Made by a program: the position numbers and the translations under genes
Notes under the pieces: model-generated
The model's input: the letters and a program-made list of their open reading frames with translations, nothing else
Databases searched by the model: none
Told to the model about the DNA's origin: nothing
Shown: positions 1 through 8,619 of the stretch, piece after piece
Layout of the letters: the number at the start of each line of letters is the position of its first letter
Position numbering within the stretch: the first letter of the stretch is position 1
Source of the DNA: Clostridia bacterium
GTDB taxonomy: Bacteria; Bacillota; Clostridia; UMGS1883; UMGS1540
Assembly (NCBI GenBank): GCA_017436645.1
Contig: JAFSCR010000025.1
Location: 1 to 64,000, forward strand
Direction: 5' to 3'
DNA length: 64,000 bases

Positions 1-2
1 CT

Positions 3-767
3 ATTAAAAAAATGGGAACCGATATAGAGAAAGACAACGGGTCGTTCAAGCAAAAAGGCGGCTTTCGTGTAGATACCATGATGGCGCAAAGCCGTTTTGA
101 AGCTGATATTTTTGCACGTGTGTTCGGGATAGAAAGGGAGAAGTTTCTTCTTGGCGGGCTTCCCCGAAATGACCGTCTTGCAAATTATACGGCGGAAGAA
201 CGACTGCAAAAAAGAGAAGCGCTGGGGCTTCCCAAAGATAAAATTGTCATTTTATATGCCCCCACATTTCGGGAATACAATAAGGATAAAGCGCAGGGAT
301 GTGTCCTTGCTCCGCCAATGGACTTAAAAAAGTGGGAGAATGCGCTTTCCGAAACCCATTGCCTTTTGTTCCGTGCCCATTATGAGGTGGCAAAATGTAT
401 GGAAATTACAGAAAACGAATTTGTCAGAGATATGACTTCCTACCCCAGCCTTGAGGACCTTTTAATTGCCGCAGATATTCTGATTTCCGACTATTCCAGC
501 ATCTTTTTCGATTTTTCCATCATGGATAAGGTGATGTTACACTTTACCTATGACTATCAGGAATATGCGGAAAAGAGAGGCGTATATTTTGATATTCGGG
601 CGTATCTTTCCGGAAGCGAAACGGAGGACGGTGTCATCCGTCTTCTTGAGAACATGCATGCAGAGGAAGAAAAGGAACGAAATAAAAAGTTCAGAGAGAA
701 GTTCGTGGAAGAATATGGACATGCCGCAGAAAAGGCGGTAGAGTGTATTTGGGAAGCGATAAATTAA
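3..767 (+). CDS. CDP-glycerol glycerophosphotransferase family protein (5' partial)
   Basis: C-terminal part of a TagB/TagF-type transferase that moves glycerol phosphate from CDP-glycerol onto a glycan at the cytoplasmic membrane face. The frame is open to the window edge, so the start lies outside and the first in-window ATG at 12 is internal. Visible family marks are the PRNDRL segment near residue 51, the ILYAPTFREY strand near 79, and the ISDYSSIFFDF nucleotide-site motif near 158, followed by the usual FTYDYQEY and RGVYFD. It opens the visible polysaccharide operon, 16 nt before a GT2 gene. With the TagD-like gene at 10957 and LicD at 10149 it suggests glycerol-phosphate decoration of the polymer; that link is inference. 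The acceptor sugar cannot be told. Confidence 0.88.
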   Translation: MKKMGTDIEKDNGSFKQKGGFRVDTMMAQSRFEADIFARVFGIEREKFLLGGLPRNDRLANYTAEERLQKREALGLPKDKIVILYAPTFREYNKDKAQGCVLAPPMDLKKWENALSETHCLLFRAHYEVAKCMEITENEFVRDMTSYPSLEDLLIAADILISDYSSIFFDFSIMDKVMLHFTYDYQEYAEKRGVYFDIRAYLSGSETEDGVIRLLENMHAEEEKERNKKFREKFVEEYGHAAEKAVECIWEAIN

Positions 768-783
768 AGGGGGCTTAAAACCC

Positions 784-1716
784 GTGTTTGAACCGAAAAT
801 ATCCATTATCATCCCCGTTTATAACGGCGGAAACTTTATGCGCGAGGCCATTGACAGCGCTCTCGGGCAAACGTATAAAAACATAGAAATTATCGTCGTA
901 AACGACGGGTCTCCCGATGGCGGAGAAACGGATGAAATCGCAAGAAGTTATGGGGATAAAATTATTTATGTGCCAAAAGAAAACGGCGGCTCCTCTTCTG
1001 CACTGAATGAAGGCATTCGTCATATGACGGGAGATTATTTTTCATGGCTGAGTCATGATGATTTATATATGCCGATTCGCACAGAAGAAATGGTAAAGCG
1101 TATTGTACCCGAGGAAGCGGATGTGCAGGCAATTGTTTGCGGCGATAAGCTTATTGATGCGGAAGGCAAACCCATTCCCCATCCAAAGAAACAGCTGGAC
1201 GGTGCATTTTCGGGCAAAGAGATGCTCTCCCTTTTGCAAAAAGGACTCCGTATTAACGGTTGCGGCATTCTCGTCCCCAAAAAACTGATAGAAAAAGTCG
1301 GTCTTTTTGACGAAACACTTCGCTATGTCAATGACACAGATTATTGGTACCGCCTGATTATTGCAGGCTGTAAGTTTACCTGTTTTACAGAGCCTTTGGT
1401 GGCAACCCGTATCCACGGAAAGCAGGTAACTGTCACCCATTCCTCTCTTTTTACCACAGAAAGCGCTCGCCTTTGCCAAAAAGTGTTTGAGGCACTTATG
1501 AAAGATACGGAAAAAAACATGCCGCTTATAAAAGTTTACCGAAAAAAAGCGGCAATTGACGGCAATCTCTCTGTTTTAAAATCTGTAATGCCCCTAATGG
1601 CGTCCGGGATAGGGGAGAAAATAGCTGCATACATAGAGATTTATATATATTTCCTGTATGGAAAAGGTATTAAATTTGCCAAAAAAATTTATAAAAAACT
1701 GGCTTTTAAAAGATAG
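784..1716 (+). CDS. Glycosyltransferase family 2
   Basis: GT-A fold glycosyltransferase of 310 residues that adds a sugar from a nucleotide donor to the growing lipid-linked repeat unit. The N-terminus ISIIIPVYNGG starts directly at the first beta strand; NDGSPDGG near residue 40 and the metal-binding SHDD near residue 95 are seen. The start is a GTG after an AGGGGG ribosome site about 10 nt upstream; no ATG lies close enough to give a full GT2 fold. The C-terminus carries a short hydrophobic segment (about residues 278-296) that may touch the membrane. Donor and linkage cannot be predicted. Confidence 0.88.
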   Translation: MFEPKISIIIPVYNGGNFMREAIDSALGQTYKNIEIIVVNDGSPDGGETDEIARSYGDKIIYVPKENGGSSSALNEGIRHMTGDYFSWLSHDDLYMPIRTEEMVKRIVPEEADVQAIVCGDKLIDAEGKPIPHPKKQLDGAFSGKEMLSLLQKGLRINGCGILVPKKLIEKVGLFDETLRYVNDTDYWYRLIIAGCKFTCFTEPLVATRIHGKQVTVTHSSLFTTESARLCQKVFEALMKDTEKNMPLIKVYRKKAAIDGNLSVLKSVMPLMASGIGEKIAAYIEIYIYFLYGKGIKFAKKIYKKLAFKR

Positions 1717-1725
1717 GGTGAAAAA

Positions 1726-2901
1726 ATGAAAGTTGTTCAGATTAATGCTGTATGTTCGGGCAGTACAGGAAAAATTGCCGTGGATATCAGTCGGCTTCTT
1801 GACCAAAACGGCATTGAAAATTACATACTGTATTCCATGGGAAACTCCGATTTTAAAAATGCGGTAAAATATGCCTCGGACAAGGAAATTAAGCTCAATG
1901 CGCTGTTTGCAAAAACCAGCGGCAAATACGGGTTTCATTCCGTCATGATGACAAAACGGCTCATAAAAAAGCTGAAAGCAATCAAACCGGATGTGATTCA
2001 GCTGCATAATCTTCATGGCCATAATGTGCACCTCGGCATGCTTTTCCGCTATTTGAAAAAGTCGGATGCAAAAATTTTCTGGACACATCATGATGCTTGG
2101 GCGTTTACAGGATACTGTATGTATTTTGATTATGTAAGCTGTGACAGGTGGAAAACGGGCTGCCATACTTGCCCCCAGAAGAAAAAATACAGCTGGTTTT
2201 TCGATAAAAGTCAATTTCTATATGAAAAAAAGAAAACCTTATTCGAAGGCTTTCGTGACCTTACAATGATTACACCCTCTGCCTGGCTGGGAGACCTTAT
2301 AAAAAAGTCCCATCTTGGGGAGTATCCCGTCAAGGTGATACCAAATGGCATTGATTTGAATCTTTTTAAACCGACGAAATCGGACTTTCGTGCAAAATAC
2401 GGTCTTGCGGACAAGAAAATCTATCTTGGCGTTGCCATGGCGTTTGAACCGAGAAAGGGCGGAAAGTACTTCCTCGAGCTTGCAAAGCTTCTTCCCGATG
2501 ATGCGTGTCTTGTTCTGGTGGGACTCACAAAGGAGCAGATAGCTTCTCTTCCTGAAAACATAATCGGCATCACAAGAACGGAAAACCAAAAAGAGCTTGC
2601 CGGCATTTATACGGCGGCAGATGTGTTTGTAAACTGCACGCTGGAAGATAATTTCCCCACGGTAAATCTGGAGGCACTTGCCTGCGGCACGCCGGTGGTC
2701 ACCTTTCAGACAGGCGGCAGCCCGGAAGCTGTGGATGAAACATGCGGCAGCGTGGTACCCCAAGGGGATGTAGAAACAATGAAAGCCGAAGCCCAAAAAT
2801 GGGCAGCAGACGATTTTTCTGCCGAATGCCGCGCACGTGCAGAAAAACTCTATATGGCGGAAGCACGATTCCTTGACTATATCAATCTCTATAAAGGGTG
2901 A
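1726..2901 (+). CDS. Glycosyltransferase family 4 (GT-B)
   Basis: GT-B fold retaining glycosyltransferase of 391 residues. The N-terminal domain has the glycine-rich CSGSTGKIAVD loop and the stretch with HHDAWAFTGYCMYFD and a small cluster of cysteines (CDRWKTGCHTCPQK) near residues 122-153, which recurs in exopolysaccharide transferases of the WcaC/EpsD-like type. The C-terminal domain carries the E-x7-E nucleotide-sugar site (EDNFPTVNLEAL near 307). The ATG follows AGGGTG closely. It lies 9 nt behind the GT2 gene and 6 nt ahead of the first EpsG gene, so it is part of one transcription unit. Sugar specificity unknown. Confidence 0.88.
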   Translation: MKVVQINAVCSGSTGKIAVDISRLLDQNGIENYILYSMGNSDFKNAVKYASDKEIKLNALFAKTSGKYGFHSVMMTKRLIKKLKAIKPDVIQLHNLHGHNVHLGMLFRYLKKSDAKIFWTHHDAWAFTGYCMYFDYVSCDRWKTGCHTCPQKKKYSWFFDKSQFLYEKKKTLFEGFRDLTMITPSAWLGDLIKKSHLGEYPVKVIPNGIDLNLFKPTKSDFRAKYGLADKKIYLGVAMAFEPRKGGKYFLELAKLLPDDACLVLVGLTKEQIASLPENIIGITRTENQKELAGIYTAADVFVNCTLEDNFPTVNLEALACGTPVVTFQTGGSPEAVDETCGSVVPQGDVETMKAEAQKWAADDFSAECRARAEKLYMAEARFLDYINLYKG

Positions 2902-2907
2902 TGAGAT

Positions 2908-4038
2908 ATGACCATCTTCTGGGCGCTTCTTTCATTTACCGGTCTTCTTTACCCGGTTATGAAGTTTGTTTTAAACAAACAAAAAGGCGTTCCTGAATTT
3001 AAGAAACTTAAAAACAATGAAATAAAGCTGTATTTTATTCTGGTTTCCATTGCCATGATTCTTGTCATCGGACTCCGTGGTGTTTTGGTGGGGAGAGATA
3101 CGCTGCATTATTATTATTCCTATGCGAGTCTGCAAAGAATCGGCATTTTGCAGGTTCTTCGGGCACAGGATGTAACAGAAAAGGGGTATATGCTGTTTGA
3201 GGTTCTCAGCCACAGGCTTCACCTTGGCTTTGCAGGGTATAACCTTTTATATGCAAGTTTCAATATTTCTATTATTTCCTATATCATTTATAAAAAGTCC
3301 CGTATGCCGTGGCTAAGCTATTTTATTTATATTTGCTTTGAATTTTTTATTCTGGATCTTACCATGATGCGGCAAACCCTTGCCATAAGTATTGTGGCCC
3401 TTGCAATTACGCTGGATAAAAATGAAACATTCTTGGATTTTCTGAAGTTTGCACTCTGCGTTTTTATTGCACAGACGTTTCATCAGTCGGCTATTATCGC
3501 GCTGCCGCTGTGGTTTTTAAAAAAGCTGCCGCTTAATAATATCGGCGTTGTCGCTACGCTTTTTGTAATTCTGCTTGGCTATTTAATGCGTACGCAGATT
3601 GCCGGCCTTATAGGGGAACTGGCAGGGGACGTATCAGAAAAATATACGAAATACGGCGAACTGGAGGAAGGGACTGCGGGGATGCGCCTGTATCTTATGG
3701 TGGCGGTTACCATAGCTCTCGGCATGATCCTTGGACGGTATAAAAACATAAAAGGAAACGGGCTCCCCTTTTACAGCCTTTGCATGATGCTGTTTCTCTT
3801 TCCGGCGGTGCAGGCCGGTGGTGTGTTCATGCGTATTTATTATTACTATTACATATTTATTATTCTTTATGTGCCGAATCTTGTGGCGGCGCTGGACCCG
3901 AAAAAGGATACACATATTAAGATTCTGATTGTTCTGTTGTATCTTGCCGTCGGCATTTACTTTTTCCACTTGTCCTTAGGTCCCGGGTCTCTCGTCGGCG
4001 AAGAATATAAATTTTTCTGGCAACCCATATATGATTAA
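2908..4038 (+). CDS. EpsG-family polysaccharide polymerase (first copy)
   Basis: Polytopic membrane protein of 376 residues with about ten hydrophobic segments, of the EpsG/Wzy-like family that polymerises lipid-linked repeat units outside the membrane. Family marks include an arginine-rich outer loop GLRGVLVGRDTLHYY near residues 53-67 and DLTMMRQTLA near 150. Start ATG follows a GGTGATGAG ribosome site. The next gene is a close paralog; a 77-bp block (3304-3380) is identical to 4493-4569 even at silent sites. Two polymerases in one operon could make alternative linkages or form a pair; this is inference. Confidence 0.85.
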   Translation: MTIFWALLSFTGLLYPVMKFVLNKQKGVPEFKKLKNNEIKLYFILVSIAMILVIGLRGVLVGRDTLHYYYSYASLQRIGILQVLRAQDVTEKGYMLFEVLSHRLHLGFAGYNLLYASFNISIISYIIYKKSRMPWLSYFIYICFEFFILDLTMMRQTLAISIVALAITLDKNETFLDFLKFALCVFIAQTFHQSAIIALPLWFLKKLPLNNIGVVATLFVILLGYLMRTQIAGLIGELAGDVSEKYTKYGELEEGTAGMRLYLMVAVTIALGMILGRYKNIKGNGLPFYSLCMMLFLFPAVQAGGVFMRIYYYYYIFIILYVPNLVAALDPKKDTHIKILIVLLYLAVGIYFFHLSLGPGSLVGEEYKFFWQPIYD

Positions 4039-4099
4039 AGGCGAGAAGCGCTTTTTTAGAAATCAAAATACGTGACAAACAAAAAGGATGAAATTATCA

Positions 4100-5227
4100 A
4101 TGACAATTTACTGGATTCTTCTGGCGTTTTGCGTCTTTCTGTTCCCGATTTGCAAATTTATTGCCAACCGAATTAAAAAAGTGCCGGACTTTAATAAAGT
4201 AGAAAACCGGGAAATCAAAGTATACTTTATTCTTGTATCTTTGGCTTTGATTTTTGTAATCGGCTGCCGCGGTCTGTTTGTTGGAAGAGACACGCTGAAT
4301 TATTATTACACATATGCAAAGTTGCAGGACGTGAGCGGCCGTGCGGTGCTTTTGTCTGACGCGACTGAAAAGGGATATCTTCTTTTCAATATTTTAGGGC
4401 ACAGACTCCATCTTGGCTTTGCCGGTTTTAACATTTTGTATGCCCTCATTAACATTTCCGTGGTATCTTATATGATCTATAAAAAGTCCGAGATGCCGTG
4501 GCTAAGCTATTTTATTTATATTTGCTTTGAATTTTTTATTCTGGATCTTACCATGATGCGGCAAACCCTCGCCATGAGCGTGGTGGCACTTGCGATTACG
4601 CTGGATAAAAACGAAACGGTGTGGGATTTTCTGAAGTTTGTACTCTGCATTTTTATCGCACAGACGATACATCAGTCCGCCATTATCGCCCTGCCACTCT
4701 GGTTTTTGAAAAAGCTGCCCATGGATAATTATATCATCTTTATCTTTCTTTTCTTCATTGGCATTGCATATTTAATGCGGGATTCGGTGGCCGTGCTTAT
4801 GGGCAATACGGCGGAGATGATTTCAGAACGTTATGCGAAATACGGCGAACTCGAAGAAGGAACGGCAGGCATGCGCCTTTATCTTATGGTGCTTGTAACC
4901 GTTGGCCTTGGCATGTTTCTTCGCCGGTACAGGCAAATCGAAGGAAACAGCTGGCCGTTTTACAGCCTTTGCATTATGCTGATGCTGCTTCCTGCCCTGC
5001 AGGGCGGCGGCGTTGCCATGCGTTCTTATTATTACTATTATCTGTTTATTATTATCTATGTGCCGAACCTTGTTGCGGCGCTGGATCCCAAAAAGGACCT
5101 ATTCATTAAAATTCTGATTGTTTCCTTATATCTCATCGTCGGCGTTTATTTTTTAAACAGTTCTCTCGGGGAAAATTCCCTTGCCGGAGAAACGTATAAA
5201 TTTTTCTGGCAGCCGATGTTTGATTAA
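4100..5227 (+). CDS. EpsG-family polysaccharide polymerase (second copy)
   Basis: Tandem paralog of the preceding gene, 375 residues, with the same hydrophobic pattern and the conserved GCRGLFVGRDTLNYYYT and DLTMMRQTLA segments. I start it at the ATG at 4100 rather than 4088, because MTIYWILLAF then aligns with the first copy's MTIFWALLSF and AAGGA sits at a workable distance. The 61-nt gap after the first copy has a weak GCG-loop-CGC hairpin followed by T6 near 4042-4058, which may act as an attenuator. Central loops (about residues 205-235) have diverged from the first copy, so the polymers or linkages handled may differ. Confidence 0.85.
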   Translation: MTIYWILLAFCVFLFPICKFIANRIKKVPDFNKVENREIKVYFILVSLALIFVIGCRGLFVGRDTLNYYYTYAKLQDVSGRAVLLSDATEKGYLLFNILGHRLHLGFAGFNILYALINISVVSYMIYKKSEMPWLSYFIYICFEFFILDLTMMRQTLAMSVVALAITLDKNETVWDFLKFVLCIFIAQTIHQSAIIALPLWFLKKLPMDNYIIFIFLFFIGIAYLMRDSVAVLMGNTAEMISERYAKYGELEEGTAGMRLYLMVLVTVGLGMFLRRYRQIEGNSWPFYSLCIMLMLLPALQGGGVAMRSYYYYYLFIIIYVPNLVAALDPKKDLFIKILIVSLYLIVGVYFLNSSLGENSLAGETYKFFWQPMFD

Positions 5228-5247
5228 AAGAAAAAGGGAGAGCCTTT

Positions 5248-6393
5248 ATGAAAATTGCCTTCTGTTCCAATTATTTTAATCACCATCAGGAAGCGATGTC
5301 AAAAGCACTTTATAATCTTTCAGATGGAAACTTCCGATTTGTTGCTCGCTGCACCGTGGGAGAAGAGCGGCTTCGCCTCGGGTATGAAGATATGAATAAA
5401 AAATATGATTTCATACTCCGCCCCTATGAAAGTGAGGCGCAAAAAAAAGAAGCGCTTTCCTGGGCGATAGATTGCGACGTGATGATTTTCGGCTCCGGCG
5501 ATGAAGCTCTTTTTGAAAAGCGGATGGAAAAGAATGGTCTTACCTTCCGCTATCTTGAAAGACCTTTTAAAAAAGGGACTTGGCGGCGGCTTGTTCCCAG
5601 AACAAAAAAGACAATTTATGAAAGCTATGTAAAATACAAAAATAATAATTTATACATTCTTTGTTCCAGCGCATATACCGCTTCCGACCTTTCTCTTTGC
5701 GGATTTCCGCCGGAAAAATGCTTTAAATGGGGATATTTTCCCGAAGTAAAAGAACACGACATAGAGGCCCTGCTCTCTAAAAAAACGCCCCGTTCCATTT
5801 TATGGGTCGGCAGATTTATCGACTGGAAGCACCCGGAAGCACCCGTAAAAATGGCGGAAAAGCTTAAAAAGAACGGTAAGGATTTTCATCTTACCATGAT
5901 TGGGGACGGCGTGGAAAAACCCCGCATTGAAAAAATGATAAAAGAGAAAAACCTTGCAGACGTGATTACCCTTACGGGCAGTATGCCTCCCGAAAAGGTA
6001 CGGGAATATATGGAAAAAGCCGAAATTTTCCTTGCCACGAGCGATTTTCAGGAAGGCTGGGGCGCCGTTTTAAATGAAGGGATGAACAGCGGCTGTGCCC
6101 TCATTGCAAGCCATGCCATGGGTGGGGCACCCTATCTTATCAAAGATGGGGAAAACGGCCTTTTATATAAAAGCGGCGACATCAAAGCCCTTGCAGACAA
6201 AGCGGTATTTTTGCTGGATAACCCTGAGAATAGACGGACAAGCGGGAAAAATGCTTACGAAACATTGCAAAACACATGGAATGCGGAAGATGCGGCAAAA
6301 CGGCTTTTGGCACTTGTTTCCAAAGCGGATGCCGCAGAAAAGGGACCGTGTTCACTTGCGCCTGTTTTGAAAAATTTCTGGTATAAGGAATAG
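5248..6393 (+). CDS. Glycosyltransferase family 4 (GT-B)
   Basis: Retaining GT-B glycosyltransferase, 381 residues. The N-terminus MKIAFCSNYFNHHQ is the first beta strand. The C-terminal half has ILWVGRFIDWKHPE near 188, LTMIGDGVEKPRI near 214, and the E-x7-E motif in EGWGAVLNEGMNSG near 270, which binds the nucleotide sugar. A GGGAGAG ribosome site precedes the ATG. It sits 20 nt behind the second polymerase and 11 nt ahead of the pyruvyl transferase, within the same operon. Donor sugar unknown. Confidence 0.88.
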   Translation: MKIAFCSNYFNHHQEAMSKALYNLSDGNFRFVARCTVGEERLRLGYEDMNKKYDFILRPYESEAQKKEALSWAIDCDVMIFGSGDEALFEKRMEKNGLTFRYLERPFKKGTWRRLVPRTKKTIYESYVKYKNNNLYILCSSAYTASDLSLCGFPPEKCFKWGYFPEVKEHDIEALLSKKTPRSILWVGRFIDWKHPEAPVKMAEKLKKNGKDFHLTMIGDGVEKPRIEKMIKEKNLADVITLTGSMPPEKVREYMEKAEIFLATSDFQEGWGAVLNEGMNSGCALIASHAMGGAPYLIKDGENGLLYKSGDIKALADKAVFLLDNPENRRTSGKNAYETLQNTWNAEDAAKRLLALVSKADAAEKGPCSLAPVLKNFWYKE

Positions 6394-6404
6394 GGAGAAA
6401 AATT

Positions 6405-7478
6405 ATGATTTATATCACAACACATCACAGGACCAAAAATTTTGGGGCCTGTCTCCAATCTTATGCACTGCAGAAAACGCTAGATTCCATGGGCTATGAC
6501 AGCCGCTTGATTTTGCTTCGGGATGAAAGAGACAAAAAGCCTCCAAAGGCACTGAAGAAAAGAGTGCGCCATTATTTTCTAAAGCTGTACAGATTTTTTC
6601 ATAGAAGAACCATTTTAAAAGGTGAAGAAGCCTTTAACGAGTTCTTTTTGAAATATCATAAAACAACCTCGCCGTATGAAAACTTTGCGACGCTTCAGAA
6701 AAATCCGCCGAAAGGGGAAGTATACCTTTCGGGAAGCGACCAGGTATTTAATCCCACAGATGTTAAGCCTTTGTTTTTCCTTCAGTTTGGGGATAAAAAT
6801 ACGAAAAGAATTTCCTATGCAGGAAGTGTTTCTGTGCAGAATGTGCCGGAAAATGCAAAGGAGATTTTTCGCAGATATCTTTCCGCTTTTGATCGGTTAT
6901 CCATTCGGGAAAGTGAATCTCTGCCGCTTGTAAATGCCTACTATGATAAAAACGTGGAAGTCCACGTGGATCCGTCTTATCTCCTTGCCAAGGAAGAATG
7001 GGAGAAGCTTAGTGCGGAAAGCAGAAGGACCCCTTTAAAAAAACCGTATATTTTGGTCTATATCCTTTATAGGCCTCTATGGCTTAATGCCTATTTAAAA
7101 AAGCTTTATAAAGAAACAGGATATGAAATTGTGACGGTGCAGTATGATACATACCGTCGCATTTATGGCACAAAAACGGTACGCGATGCAGGACCTTTGG
7201 AATTTTTGAAACTGATTCGGGATGCAGAAATGGTAATATCCAGTTCCTATCACGGCTGTGTGTTTTCTTCGATTTTCAAAAAACCATTTTATGCCGTTGT
7301 TAATCCCGCCTCGCCTGCAAGAATACACTCCATGTTGCAACTTTTTCACTTGACGGACCGTGTGCTTTCGGCAGAAACCAAGCCGGCATTTGAAATAGAT
7401 TATACATATTTTGAAGAGGTCTTGCCAAAAGAAATTGAAAAATCAAAACGGTATTTAAAAGAAGCGATAGAAGGATAG
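6405..7478 (+). CDS. Polysaccharide pyruvyl transferase family protein
   Basis: GT-B-like transferase of 357 residues (PF04230 type) that would add a pyruvate ketal from phosphoenolpyruvate to a sugar of the repeat unit, giving the polymer acidic charge. Visible family marks are NFGACLQSYALQ at the N-terminus, SGSDQVFNP near 110, ISYAGSVS near 136, RESES near 170, HVDPSYLL near 187 and SSYHGCVFSSIF near 282. Only 4 nt separate it from an FrhB-type iron-sulfur protein, a pairing common in Firmicutes polysaccharide loci. Some members of this family transfer other groups, so pyruvylation is likely but not proven. Confidence 0.87.
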   Translation: MIYITTHHRTKNFGACLQSYALQKTLDSMGYDSRLILLRDERDKKPPKALKKRVRHYFLKLYRFFHRRTILKGEEAFNEFFLKYHKTTSPYENFATLQKNPPKGEVYLSGSDQVFNPTDVKPLFFLQFGDKNTKRISYAGSVSVQNVPENAKEIFRRYLSAFDRLSIRESESLPLVNAYYDKNVEVHVDPSYLLAKEEWEKLSAESRRTPLKKPYILVYILYRPLWLNAYLKKLYKETGYEIVTVQYDTYRRIYGTKTVRDAGPLEFLKLIRDAEMVISSSYHGCVFSSIFKKPFYAVVNPASPARIHSMLQLFHLTDRVLSAETKPAFEIDYTYFEEVLPKEIEKSKRYLKEAIEG

Positions 7479-7482
7479 TTTT

Positions 7483-8619
7483 ATGTATATTGAAGAAGTA
7501 GGAAAAGCCTGCACGGGATGCATGGCGTGCAAAAGTGCCTGCCGCACAGATGCCATCAGGATGATTCCCGATGAAGAAGGGTTCCCGTACCCGAAGGTTT
7601 TAGCTGATAAATGCAAGGATTGTGGTCTGTGTACCCGGGTTTGCCCCATGCTAAATACCGAAGAGCGGCAAATGCTGAAAAAATTATTCTGCGGCAGGGC
7701 AAAAGATAAAGAAACCGTTCGGAAAAGCTCTTCCGGCGGTGTTTTCACAGCGCTTGCAGAGAAAGTTTTAGCGAAGGGCGGCGTAGTATTTGGCGCTGCA
7801 TACGAGAAAGACCCCTGGTCTGTTTCTTATAAGAGCACCGAAGAAGTATCCCTTGATGCGCTTCGTCGAAGTAAGTATGTGGAAGCCCATGTGGGAGACA
7901 GCTTCCACAAAGTAAAGGTGGCGCTGGAAGCAGGGAAACAGGTGCTGTTTGTCGGCACGCCCTGCCACGTCACGGGGCTGAAGCTGTTTTTAACTAAAGA
8001 CTACCCGAATCTTCTTACGGTGGATTTCATTTGCGGCGGTGGTGCTTCCCCCAGATATTTTCAGGAGCATCTTGCAACCTTGGAGAAAAAGTACGGCGGA
8101 AAAGTAACAGACGTGAATTTTCGCCCAAAGCTTTACGGATGGAAGGAATATGCTTTAAAAATAGATTTTGATAACAAAAAAACGTATAAGGCGTATGCCT
8201 ATTTGGACACATATTTCCGTGGTTTTTTGCACGAAGGGACCATTAAACGAGAAACGTGCTTTTCGTGCCGATTCCGAAAGAACCATGCGGCAGACATCAT
8301 CCTGGGGGATTTCTGGGGACACGGTGCGGCAGGCATAAAGACGGATAACGAAGGACTTTCCTTGCTCATTACCAACTCGGAAAAGGGTGAGGTGGCACTT
8401 TTGGAAATTGCGCCTTTTATGGAACTTTGCGAAATTGCCCCAAAAGATGTGGCGTATGCGTTTGAACCGTATAAAAAAGCGCAAGAAAAAATCGAAAAAA
8501 AGAAGGCCTTTTCAGAAGCATACAAAAAATGGGGCTTTGAAAAAGCTGCAAAGAAGTTATATATGAAAAAATGTATGATATTTAAACTGAAAAAACGGAT
8601 AAAGGGCTTATTAAAATGA
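7483..8619 (+). CDS. FrhB/FdhB-type 4Fe-4S protein (coenzyme F420 hydrogenase beta-subunit family)
   Basis: 378-residue protein with an N-terminal double 4Fe-4S ferredoxin domain (Cys10, 13, 16, 20 and Cys44, 47, 50, 54) followed by FrhB N- and C-terminal domains (SSSGGVFTALAE near 76, VGTPCHVTGL near 154, DFICGGG near 180). The family name comes from methanogen F420 enzymes, but in bacteria such proteins sit beside pyruvyl transferases in polysaccharide operons, as here. A redox or pyruvyl-linked role at the membrane is inferred; the reaction is not known. The stop overlaps the start of the flippase gene by 4 bp, implying coupled translation. Confidence 0.87.
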   Translation: MYIEEVGKACTGCMACKSACRTDAIRMIPDEEGFPYPKVLADKCKDCGLCTRVCPMLNTEERQMLKKLFCGRAKDKETVRKSSSGGVFTALAEKVLAKGGVVFGAAYEKDPWSVSYKSTEEVSLDALRRSKYVEAHVGDSFHKVKVALEAGKQVLFVGTPCHVTGLKLFLTKDYPNLLTVDFICGGGASPRYFQEHLATLEKKYGGKVTDVNFRPKLYGWKEYALKIDFDNKKTYKAYAYLDTYFRGFLHEGTIKRETCFSCRFRKNHAADIILGDFWGHGAAGIKTDNEGLSLLITNSEKGEVALLEIAPFMELCEIAPKDVAYAFEPYKKAQEKIEKKKAFSEAYKKWGFEKAAKKLYMKKCMIFKLKKRIKGLLK

